Positions 7,644 through 14,332 of a stretch of DNA of 36,018 nucleotides are shown here, piece by piece; position 1 is the first letter of the stretch, and each line of letters begins with the position of its first letter. The notes beneath the pieces were generated by a model. It made no database searches. It saw only the letters and a list, made by a program, of their open reading frames with translations, and was not told the DNA's origin. Made by a program: the position numbers and the translations under genes. The stretch is from Paenibacillus cisolokensis (GTDB lineage Bacteria > Bacillota > Bacilli > Paenibacillales > Paenibacillaceae), in NCBI RefSeq assembly GCF_018403665.1, contig NZ_BOVJ01000062.1, positions 1 through 36,018 of the forward strand, read 5' to 3'.

Positions 7644-7764
7644 TGATTTGATTTCTTGAAGTCATAAATGTAATGGACGATTTATGAACATCCCATGTTG
7701 GCGCCTATGCGGGAGAAGGTACGGTCGTTGATACTTAATTCAGTTGGGACAGGTTGCCGATGAA

Positions 7765-7810
7765 TAAAAAAAGCAGTTCCAATAATCGTTGGAGCTGCTT
7801 CTTTATTTTA
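7765..7810 (+). terminator. Terminator, usable from both sides
   Basis: AAGCAGTTCCAA (7771-7782) pairs with TTGGAGCTGCTT (7789-7800), with one G-T pair and a 6-base loop. It is preceded by seven A and followed by CTTTATTTTA. Confidence 0.8.
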
Positions 7811-7851
7811 GGCCGTTTTCACAAGCCATGTTGCTTGCAGTTATAAATTAA

Positions 7852-7911
7852 GTAAAGATGTCTTTACAAAAATAAATTTGCATGCTATACTTCAGGTAAA
7901 GATATCTTTAC
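7852..7911 (+). promoter_or_regulatory. XRE operon promoter with two palindromic operators
   Basis: A consensus-like promoter TTTACA (7863-7868), 17 bases, TATACT (7886-7891) lies between two copies of one palindrome: GTAAAGATGTCTTTAC at 7852-7867 overlaps the -35, and the perfect GTAAAGATATCTTTAC at 7896-7911 covers the transcription start. Operator centres are 44 bp apart, about four helical turns. This is the layout expected for autorepression by the XRE regulator encoded 20 bases downstream; binding itself is inference. Confidence 0.75.
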
Positions 7912-7931
7912 ATTTTAGGCGGTGAAAAGAA

Positions 7932-8171
7932 ATGCCTGTTAGAAACAACATTAAACGTATTAGGAAGGAAAGAGGTATTAAACAATTACAGTTGGCAGAG
8001 GACTTACAAGTCACACGTCAAACTCTTACGGCCATAGAAAACAACAAGTATAACCCAAGTCTTGAGCTTTCTCTAAAAATTGTTAAGTACTTCAATCTTC
8101 CGATACATGAAATTTTTATATTAGAAGAGGAGGAAAAAGAATGCAAAAGAATATGGGAAAGTGGAATTTGA
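7932..8171 (+). CDS. XRE/Cro-CI family transcriptional regulator
   Basis: A 79-residue single-domain DNA-binding protein. The five-helix XRE fold covers residues 4-60: IKRIRKERGIKQLQLAEDL, then VTRQTLTAIENNKYNPSLEL with the recognition helix. It lacks any sensor domain, like the small YozG/Xre regulators paired with membrane proteins. It probably represses its own operon through the two palindromes upstream. Its end overlaps the start of the membrane-protein gene by about 30 bases, so the two are translationally coupled. Gene and promoter are AT-rich like the surrounding island. Confidence 0.88.
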   Translation: MPVRNNIKRIRKERGIKQLQLAEDLQVTRQTLTAIENNKYNPSLELSLKIVKYFNLPIHEIFILEEEEKECKRIWESGI

Positions 8172-8539
8172 CTTTTAGAGCAATTAGTATACTGGCTGGT
8201 GCAGTGCTTGGGTTAACACTTGTTTACATCATCCAAGAAGGGGTCAATTTGAGTGTTTTACTTGGGGCTTTAACTGCCACAATTATTTTAATCGTTATCA
8301 ATGTAATTAAAGTTCGGATGCAAAATGATACAATCCCTGATACAGATGAAAGAACAGTTAAGAATGTGTTAAAGTTTTTCGTATTTTCATCACATATATT
8401 GTTAGGGATACTCTTTATCGCACTTAGCATGATCAGTTTCATGGGTGTGAAGCTTGTTCCAATTAGTTACCTATGGATAATAATTATTGGCTATTTATTG
8501 ATTATGGGCATTGGGGCATTCATTGTAAGCCGTAGATAA
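8141..8539 (+). CDS. Four-helix membrane protein paired with the XRE regulator
   Basis: A 132-residue integral membrane protein with four predicted helices (about 13-31, 37-57, 77-100, 106-128) and a short charged loop between the second and third (KVRMQNDTIPDTDERTVKN). ATG 8141 has GAGGAGG 7 bases upstream, inside the xre gene. Small XRE regulators in Bacillota are often paired with such DUF2178-like proteins; the exact family is not certain and no catalytic motif is visible. An IS1182 copy sits 27 bases after the stop. Confidence 0.65.
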   Translation: MQKNMGKWNLTFRAISILAGAVLGLTLVYIIQEGVNLSVLLGALTATIILIVINVIKVRMQNDTIPDTDERTVKNVLKFFVFSSHILLGILFIALSMISFMGVKLVPISYLWIIIIGYLLIMGIGAFIVSRR

Positions 8540-8605
8540 TTAGGTTGGGAAACGACCTCATACAAAGAGAGCCCTGCAAAAGTCACCCTAATATCTGTAA
8601 AAACG

Positions 8606-8637
8606 AACCCAGTGCCGCGTAGGTACTGGGTTTATTG
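8606..8637 (+). terminator. Terminator inside the IS1182 left end
   Basis: AACCCAGT (8606-8613) pairs with ACTGGGTT (8625-8632), followed by TATTG. Such hairpins near IS ends block read-through transcription into the transposase. Confidence 0.6.
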
Positions 8638-8701
8638 TATAATTAAAAGAAAACGAAAGAGATGTGAACCATTGCGAACCATTGCTGCACTCTGCTAACA
8701 A

Positions 8702-9868
8702 ATGACGGCGTCATTCCATGCCGAATTATACAATCTTATTCCCGAAAACCATCAACTGCGCAAAATTCATTCTTCTTACTGTGAGTACTATGGGAGACCG
8801 GCTAACGAGCCGGAACTCCTGTTTCGCTTGCTGTTTTTGCAGGTTCTCTATAACTTTTTGATGATCCTGCGAGATGCCGCTAAGCGCTTATTCCGAGTCG
8901 TGGTAAAGAAGCATCCGAAGCTCGAAAAGAAACTTCCGCGGCTACCGAAACTGAAGAAAGATCAAGAAGATGCGGAGAAAATCATGCTTCATTACTTGGC
9001 TGAGCTTGGAGAGACGGTTGAGACGCTGTTACCTGACCACGAGGGTTCCATCTCGGAGAAAGTTCTGATTTTGCCAAAGACATCGTGGAGGATGAACGTT
9101 CCCTTGCTAACAAAGGAATAATGTCAGCTATTGATCCGGATGCTCGTTTTGGGTGGAAGAGCAATACGAAATCATTTTTTGGCTACAAAGAACATTACGC
9201 TATGTCGGAGGAATCATTACAGCCGTAGAGGTTAAGGGTGCTCGGATGACGGCAAACAATTCAAAGCACTCTTAACCCAATCCATAGCAGCAGGAATTGA
9301 AATCGTTGAGATCATTGCGGATACAGCGTATTCGGGTAAAGATAACTTGGCTGAGATGAAATCCAAGGAGATTCAACCCGTCGTCCCGCTAAATCCAGTC
9401 GTACATAACGGGGGACAAAAGCAAGAGGGCTTTGAGTATAACAAGGACGCGGATTTTGTGATTTGTCCTGCAGGTGAACACAGCATTCGCAAAGCCATAC
9501 AAGGGAGTAAGAAGAGCGGTGGGAGCCGATCGCTTGTGTTCTACTTCGATACCGAGAAGTGTAAGTCTTGTCCGCTCAGGGATGGTTGCTTGAAACCGGG
9601 GGCGAAGAGCAAGACCTATTCAATCCGGATTATAGCAGAGCATTATAAGGAACACATCGACTTTGAGAACAGCGATACATTCAAAGCACGTATCCGCCGC
9701 CGGCCGATCATTGAGCATAAGAATGCCGAACTGAAAAGGTATCATGGAATGACCCGGGCCAAATACCGAGGTTTATTTCGTATGCGCATGCAAGCCGTAC
9801 TTACCGCTTTCGTAGTTAATGCGAAGCGAATGGTAAAGCTGATAGAACAAATGCAGCCCGCCTCCTAA
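8702..9868 (+). pseudogene. IS1182-family transposase, fragmented
   Basis: The N-terminal part reads LYNLIPENHQLRKI and CEYYGRPANEPELLFRLLFL (DUF772 type), followed by an internal loss of the segment leading to the first catalytic Asp. Around 9120-9340 homology continues in shifting frames (IDPDARFGWK, EIIADTAYSG), and the C-terminal part (9347-9868) is open: a zinc-like C-x2-C-x4-C region (CKSCPLRDGC), RRRPIIEHKNAELKRYHG with the final catalytic Glu, and RAKYRGLFRMRMQAVLTAF. Several shifts plus deletions show true decay. Confidence 0.88.
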
Positions 9869-9891
9869 GGGAGAACGGACTGCATTTTTTT
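9852..9891 (+). terminator. Terminator of the IS1182 transposase
   Basis: TGCAG ... CTCC pairs with GGAG ... CTGCA over 9852-9884, interrupted by a small internal loop, and is followed by seven T. It overlaps the last codons. Confidence 0.75.
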
Positions 9892-10008
9892 GTTTTACCT
9901 CAATTTTTCGAGATGGAATTCCTCACATATTATACCCACAACCAAAAACATGGTGTTTTGCAGGGCTCTCATACAAAGGGGTCATTTTTTAGTAGGAGAT
10001 ATCTATAT

Positions 10009-10083
10009 ATGGAGAACAAACTTAATCAACTGGAAGAATTGGTGGGAAAACAAACTGCCATCATTTCTGAATTGAAATCCTAG
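10009..10083 (+). CDS. Possible 24-residue peptide
   Basis: ATG 10009 starts MENKLNQLEELVGKQTAIIS and ends at TAG 10081; AGGAG lies about 11 bases upstream. The peptide is amphipathic with heptad-like leucines and isoleucines, so a short coiled coil is possible. Before the IS1182 insertion it lay about 60 bases after the XRE-operon membrane protein. It may be a real small protein or the start of a lost gene; nothing follows in frame. Confidence 0.3.
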   Translation: MENKLNQLEELVGKQTAIISELKS

Positions 10084-10177
10084 AAAGCACAGTTGTTTTT
10101 GACAACTAATGCTCAATTTTGTAGCGACGATTTTATGTAAATATGCAGAAAAAGTTATTAATATGCATCGAGCTTGA

Positions 10178-10267
10178 CATGGAGCCTCTACAGGCATGAT
10201 TCACTGCGAAGGGCGAAGCAACAGGCCTCGCAGAGGCTACTTAGCCTATCATGCCTATCTCTCCATG
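10178..10267. repeat. 90-bp imperfect palindrome
   Basis: Nested arms: CATGGAG (10178-10184) with CTCCATG (10261-10267), AGGCATGAT (10192-10200) with ATCATGCCT (10248-10256), and CTGCGA (10204-10209) with TCGCAG (10228-10233). It would fold as a long multi-stem hairpin from either strand. No gene overlaps it. It could be a miniature element, an IS end or a structured RNA. Confidence 0.6.
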
Positions 10268-10331
10268 TAAAGCCAGTTACGTTTTTGCTGCATAAACAAT
10301 TGCTACAAAACTAAGCACTTCTATTTTGCGG

Positions 10332-10427
10332 TTAACACGCATTCAACGGTTGGTGGAGGATACGGTCGTCTTGACCGAAACCTACGCCAAGATTCGCGAA
10401 GCCAAGGTAGCGGAATACGGGTTTTGA
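10332..10427 (+). pseudogene. C-terminal fragment of an unidentified gene
   Basis: An open stretch of 31 codons ending at TGA 10425 encodes a helical, charged tail (LVEDTVVLTETYAKIREAKV). It is richer in G and C than its surroundings and ends directly before a strong terminator, as a real gene would, but has no start. It is probably the end of a gene lost by IS activity. I do not recognise the protein. Confidence 0.35.
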
Positions 10428-10430
10428 AGA

Positions 10431-10457
10431 AAAAGCCCCGATACCGGGGCTTTTTCT
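10431..10457 (+). terminator. Strong terminator
   Basis: AAAAGCCCCG (10431-10440) pairs with CGGGGCTTTT (10445-10454) around a 4-base loop, followed by further T. From 10458 to 10663 I see no gene. Confidence 0.85.
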
Positions 10458-10663
10458 TGCGGAGTAAACATAGATTGACCTGAATCACACGTTTTATAAT
10501 GAAAAACGGTATACGCAAACATTGAGAATAATGGAAGAATCCATAATGATGTTGACTTCCATGATAGAAAACGACCTCCCCACTATGACCTCACATCCCT
10601 TTTCAGCTTTCGGTTAATGAGTAACTCGATGCTTAAAAGTCCGCTCTTGTATTTAGTAATATT

Positions 10664-11344
10664 TTATGCACCTGAGCAAGCGAATGCAAATGCGCCACCG
10701 CACAAAAAATCACACGTAACTCCTGCAACTGGATTCACCAAATGCCATATTCCACAATAGCTGATACAAGCAAAAAGCCCTGTAAGACTGCAGGCAAAGG
10801 ATCGGCCGTTGAACTCAAAGTCAAACGGAGTAATGAAACCGGAGTTATTGCCAGTGGAATGAAAAATCAGGCTGATCTCTTGGTCAGTATCTATATGCGT
10901 AACTGTTATATCCAACACTTTTGCGGCTTCCAAGTCAACCCAAGCTGCCAATGCAATATATTCCTCATTTTCTTTATTGAGAAAAACATTATAGTTCACA
11001 GCTACATAGTCGTAGGTGTGATTATCAAGCTCAACATTCTTAAAACCTTTATACATGGCCGCTCCATCGATTGAAGTATAATCACTAAACTCATACTGCT
11101 GTAATGCTACATTATGGGCAGCCATTTGGTCATTTACTACTTGGTCAACAATGGCTTGTTCTTTGATTGTGAGGGAATCCACAATATTTACTCCGTTTGC
11201 TTCCAATTCAGTTCTTACCTGATCTAATGTCGCCTCGCCTCCGGATGAGCATTGACAGTCAGGAGTTGCCTCTTGTGCGCTGGTCGTAGGTACAATTAAT
11301 ACAAAAGAGAGCATTGCAACCAAAAACATTTTCACGAATTTCAT
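10664..11344 (-). CDS. Secreted precursor with symmetric six-cysteine C-terminal module
   Basis: A 226-residue exported protein. The signal peptide is MKFVKMFLVAMLSFVLIVPT with cleavage likely after TSA near residue 23. A CQC motif lies at 30-32, then a soluble alpha/beta region (about 35-180) without cysteines. The last 44 residues are very hydrophobic, with Cys185, 193, 197, 211, 215 and 223. The spacing is C-x7-C-x3-C-x13-C-x3-C-x7-C, symmetrical about the centre, which suggests two disulfide-linked antiparallel helices. The plan (signal peptide, N domain, Cys-rich C-terminal peptide) resembles halocin C8 precursors, whose C-terminus is a bacteriocin and whose N domain gives immunity; this is inference. 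ATG 11344 follows GGAGG. Upstream lies an ECF-type promoter match; beyond the MerR gene lies a CPBP protease. Confidence 0.75.
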   Translation of the reverse strand: MKFVKMFLVAMLSFVLIVPTTSAQEATPDCQCSSGGEATLDQVRTELEANGVNIVDSLTIKEQAIVDQVVNDQMAAHNVALQQYEFSDYTSIDGAAMYKGFKNVELDNHTYDYVAVNYNVFLNKENEEYIALAAWVDLEAAKVLDITVTHIDTDQEISLIFHSTGNNSGFITPFDFEFNGRSFACSLTGLFACISYCGIWHLVNPVAGVTCDFLCGGAFAFACSGA

Positions 11345-11533
11345 GTTCTGTTACCTCCACATTCACATAATTTTAGTTGTTTTTCAAACGTGCTTGAGAT
11401 AAAGAACATCGCTAGATTTTCATTTTAAACACGCACATCTGTTACATAGATCATCTCCTTATCATCTGAATTTAATTGAAGTAACCTCTTTATGAATGCC
11501 GTATGCAATGTTGTTTATGCTGTCTATAAAAAT

Positions 11534-11559
11534 GACGTTTGAACTGAGTAAATGTAACA
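11534..11559 (-). promoter_or_regulatory. ECF-type promoter upstream of the six-cysteine precursor
   Basis: The minus strand reads TGTTAC, 16 bases, CGTC, identical in both boxes and spacing to the match at 4842-4867, and it points toward the precursor gene. The -10 lies 190 bases before its start codon, implying a long leader. All ten fixed bases agree, but the long leader makes this less certain than the first site. The rest of 11345-11590 holds no gene. Confidence 0.4.
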
Positions 11560-11591
11560 GCTTGCCATAAAATATTTAATTATAACGAAAA

Positions 11592-12371
11592 TTAAGTTTG
11601 TCTATTATTGTTTGTGCGCGCATGAATATTGGGCAGGTTCTTGTTCCTTTGCTCGGCATACGCAATGCTCTGCTCCACAAAGCTCAACACTTCTTCTGTG
11701 ATGGGATACAAACCCGACTCCTCAGCCGGAAGTTTGCGAACCTCCCAAAATTTGTCCGCCAGATCCTGATTTCCGCCAAAGGTTTCGTTAGACAATTGAA
11801 TTAATTGGTTGGCGATCTCCAACCCTTGACTTGACTGCGGAGCAATAGAATTGTCGAGACACCATTCGATGCGACGAAGAAGAGAGACGTACTGCTGTGT
11901 CATTCGGTCGCTGCTCTCCAGAGCCGGAAGGGATTTCTGGAGGAAAGCCAGCTCATCTTCATGAAAGTAATCTTTCCACCTTTTAGGGACGGATTGTGCT
12001 TGCTTGACCAGACTGGACACACGTTCCCAAGACAAAGACCCCTCCAGATCGATCATATTGATGAGAGAGGCCGTATTGGCAATACTGGTCTGCAGAGAGA
12101 TTAGTTGTTCTTGAAGATAATTGTGATGGGCAATCAACACTTCCCGATATGAAACTTTATTCAGCATTTGTGCAATTTCCTCTAGCGGTAACGCTAAAGA
12201 TTTGAGCAGCGAGATTTTCTCAAGAGTAAACAAGTCCTCTTCGGAATAATAACGCCTTCCATGCTCGTCCTTCTCACTCGGACACAGCAATCCAATCTGA
12301 TCGTAATACCGCAAAGTTCGGACTGATATATTTCGCTGTCTGGATATTTGTCCGGTTGTCCATCTGCGCAC
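11592..12371 (-). CDS. MerR-family transcriptional activator
   Basis: A 259-residue regulator. The N-terminal winged helix covers about 1-70 (WTTGQISRQRNISVRTLRYY, DQIGLL, GRRYYSEEDL, LEKISLLKSLALPLEEIAQML), followed by a long dimerising helix and a C-terminal helical region (about 120-255) of the TipA-like type that may bind a ligand or a peptide. Start GTG 12371 is fixed by AGGAGG 5 bases upstream. It is divergent from the CPBP protease gene and sits over a promoter with the 19-base spacer typical of MerR activation, so it almost certainly controls that gene and itself. The end of its gene lies about 250 bases from the start of the six-cysteine precursor. Confidence 0.87.
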   Translation of the reverse strand: MRRWTTGQISRQRNISVRTLRYYDQIGLLCPSEKDEHGRRYYSEEDLFTLEKISLLKSLALPLEEIAQMLNKVSYREVLIAHHNYLQEQLISLQTSIANTASLINMIDLEGSLSWERVSSLVKQAQSVPKRWKDYFHEDELAFLQKSLPALESSDRMTQQYVSLLRRIEWCLDNSIAPQSSQGLEIANQLIQLSNETFGGNQDLADKFWEVRKLPAEESGLYPITEEVLSFVEQSIAYAEQRNKNLPNIHARTNNNRQT

Positions 12372-12395
12372 GTTTATCCTCCTGACAAATAAGGC

Positions 12396-12426
12396 TTGCA
12401 AGTGACGTTACGTAACCAAATATACT
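12396..12426 (+). promoter_or_regulatory. MerR-type promoter with 19-base spacer
   Basis: TTGCAA (12396-12401) and TATACT (12421-12426) are separated by 19 bases instead of 17, the hallmark of MerR-activated promoters. The spacer carries GTGACGTTACGTAAC with a palindromic core GTTACGTAAC, as expected for a MerR dimer between the boxes. It faces the CPBP gene. Confidence 0.75.
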
Positions 12427-12462
12427 ATTAAATTATATCACAATATCACTGGAGGATCAGAA

Positions 12463-13164
12463 ATGCAGAGAGAAGAACAATGGAAGCAAAGGGATGGGTG
12501 GACTTGGCGTGAGTTCGTAGCTTTGTTGATACTCGAATTCGGATTCGTTATCTTCGTTGTCAAGCACGGAGTGCAGTCGTTATATGAAAAATGGTTCGTT
12601 TCCTCCTTGTATGCGGGGACATTGACCGGACTAACGATTGCGATTGTGCTGTTGACGGGATTATATGTGATTGCTCTTCGCCCCCGCAGACAATCCTGGA
12701 AGGAGGTAGGGCTGCGGAGTTTTCCCGCCAAAGACGGATGGCGCATTGTCAGTTGGTTTCTGATACTTACTGCGCTCAGCATAGCGGCAGTCGTCATTAC
12801 GGGCTACTTCGGAAATACGGTTGAAAATAGTAAAACAGAGGCGTTGAAAGAGCAGGTTACCTGGTTCACAGTTTTGCTTGGTGTTCTATCCGCGGGATTC
12901 GTCTCTCCTGTATATGAAGAAATTTTTTATCGCGGCTTTATGTATCGGTGGCTGCGGACACGTACAGGCATTGTGTGGGGAATCGTAATTAGCTCTCTGA
13001 TCTTTACTGCTGCACACTACCCTACCTTGAATGCCATGCCGGTGAATTTTATTAGCGGCGTCATTTTTGCGTGGGCCTATGAACGGACAGGCTCGGTTAT
13101 TCCGGGAATGATTGTGCATGGTATGTTTAATACAATTGCCGTATTATTGACAGCATTCGGCTAA
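12463..13164 (+). CDS. CPBP-family intramembrane metalloprotease (Abi/CAAX type)
   Basis: A 233-residue membrane protein with about six to seven helices. All CPBP motifs are present: EExxxR (YEEIFYRGF, E152, E153, R157), FxxxH (FTAAHYP, H185) and HxxxN (HGMFN, H219, N223). These residues form the active site of glutamic-type intramembrane proteases related to Rce1. Bacterial members include proteins giving self-immunity to bacteriocins and regulators of membrane peptides; the substrate here is unknown. ATG 12463 has GGAGG about 10 bases upstream. Expression probably needs MerR activation. Its proximity to the six-cysteine precursor makes an immunity or processing role possible, though the two genes have different promoters. 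Confidence 0.88.
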   Translation: MQREEQWKQRDGWTWREFVALLILEFGFVIFVVKHGVQSLYEKWFVSSLYAGTLTGLTIAIVLLTGLYVIALRPRRQSWKEVGLRSFPAKDGWRIVSWFLILTALSIAAVVITGYFGNTVENSKTEALKEQVTWFTVLLGVLSAGFVSPVYEEIFYRGFMYRWLRTRTGIVWGIVISSLIFTAAHYPTLNAMPVNFISGVIFAWAYERTGSVIPGMIVHGMFNTIAVLLTAFG

Positions 13165-13259
13165 TTATGCAACAGGACAAATATATTTTCGCTTCGAGCG
13201 GAATGTCAACGTCTCTTGTCCGATGTGACATGACCTCAGAATAACAACAAATTTCAGTG

Positions 13260-13614
13260 TCAGCGGTTGGCCCTGGTGCCACAAGCCGATAGTGTTTCTC
13301 GTACTTCGACTGTCATCTTCGTTTCAAACCGGAAATGGGCGGGCTTGGCCAGTGTGTAGATCGTGCCATTATACGAGAGCGTGTTACCGGGTCCGAGCTG
13401 TCGGTACTCGCGAATGGTGAACACGTGATTCAGACAGCCGCAGCTCGATCACCAGGCGGTCTTGAAACGTCACCCAGAGCCGCTCAACGCGACCCTTGGT
13501 CTTTGGTGTAATGGCGTTGATATGCTCGATATGTAACTCCGCCTTGGCGAATTTGAAGATCCGGAAAAAAGACGTCGGTTTACAGTCCTTCTCTTGTTTT
13601 GCAGAAACTGACAA
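13260..13614 (-). pseudogene. ISNCY-like transposase, C-terminal remnant
   Basis: Minus strand encodes AELHIEHINAITPKTKGRVE, RLWVTFQDRLVIELRL (the end of a DDE integrase core), then in another frame FTIREYRQLGPGNTLSYNGT and FRFETKMTVEVRETLSA, the conserved tail, ending at 13260. The segment between is deleted and the catalytic start is missing. It marks the right-hand side of the IS-rich island, just before fur. Confidence 0.75.
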
Positions 13615-13625
13615 AGGTGTTTCTT

Positions 13626-13654
13626 TTGATTCGTTTCGGCATATACGTTATGAT
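13626..13654 (+). promoter_or_regulatory. Probable sigma-A promoter of fur
   Basis: TTGATT (13626-13631), 17 bases, TATGAT (13649-13654), about 70 bases before the fur start codon. It overlaps the edge of the ISNCY-like remnant. Confidence 0.55.
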
Positions 13655-13722
13655 AAGTTCAAGTCTTTGATCTTTTCCTTCGGTTGACAAAAACATGCTC
13701 TGCCCAAAGGAGGAGCTGCTTC

Positions 13723-14195
13723 GTGAACGTGACGGAACAATTGGCGAAAATCAGCCAGCAATTGATGAGCAACAATTACAAATTAACGGTGCAACGGGAA
13801 GCGACCGTTCGGGTGTTGCTGGAGAATGAAGCGAACCATATGAGCGCCGAGGAAATATTTTTGCGCGTAAAACAAAAACATCCTGAAATCGGACTGGCCA
13901 CGGTTTATCGGACGCTGGAGCTTCTGACCGATTTGCATATCGTCGAAAAATGAATTTCGGCGATCGAGTGGCTCGTTTCGATCTCCGCAACGATGATCAT
14001 GAGCATATGCATCATCATTTGATCTGCTCCGTGTGCGGCAAAATGAAGGAGATCAAAGAAGACTGGCTGTTGGAATTGGAGAAAAGACTGGAACGGGAAT
14101 ATGGTTTCCTGGTGAAGGATCACCGGTTGGAGTTTACGGGCACGTATCTGACTTGCCCCAAAAACTGCAAACGGGTTAACAAGGCGGCGTCCTGA
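13723..14195 (+). CDS. fur: Ferric uptake regulator Fur (one-base frameshift)
   Basis: Very close to Bacillus Fur. The winged helix is at about 10-90 (YKLTVQREATVRVLLENEAN, HMSAEEIFLRVK, EIGLATVYRTLELLTDL), the dimer domain starts NFGDRVARFDLRNDD, followed by the His cluster HEHMHHHL, the structural zinc pair CSVCG and a final CPKNC. With iron bound, Fur represses iron-uptake genes. GTG 13723 is preceded by AAAGGAGG at 9 bases. The frame breaks after VEK at the A-run 13946-13950; one more A gives VEKMNFGD and a 157-residue protein of normal length. A sequencing error is likelier than loss of this core regulator. Confidence 0.85.
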
Positions 14196-14218
14196 AGATT
14201 GGACATCAAGGGCGATGA

Positions 14219-14254
14219 AGAAGCTTGACGTGATACGGCAGGCTTCTTTTTTGT
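14219..14254 (+). terminator. Terminator of fur
   Basis: GAAGCTTG pairs with CAGGCTTC (one G-T) around an 11-base loop and is followed by six T. Confidence 0.75.
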
Positions 14255-14332
14255 TGTCGCCGACCCGCGGCGCGCGCGTCCCATCGGTTGTTTCAATATT
14301 TCAAGTATGCGAGAGTGTTGGATTGAATTATA

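Larger units (their letters stand above)
8560..9977 (+). mobile_element. IS1182-family insertion sequence with target duplication
   Basis: The element spans 8567-9970 (1404 bp). Its ends are the perfect 15-bp inverted repeats GAGAGCCCTGCAAAA (8567-8581) and TTTTGCAGGGCTCTC (9956-9970). ATACAAA directly abuts both ends (8560-8566 and 9971-9977), a 7-bp target duplication. The ends are intact, but the transposase is decayed, so it could only move if helped in trans. Removing the element rejoins the sequence after the membrane-protein gene with the small frame at 10009. Confidence 0.9.
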
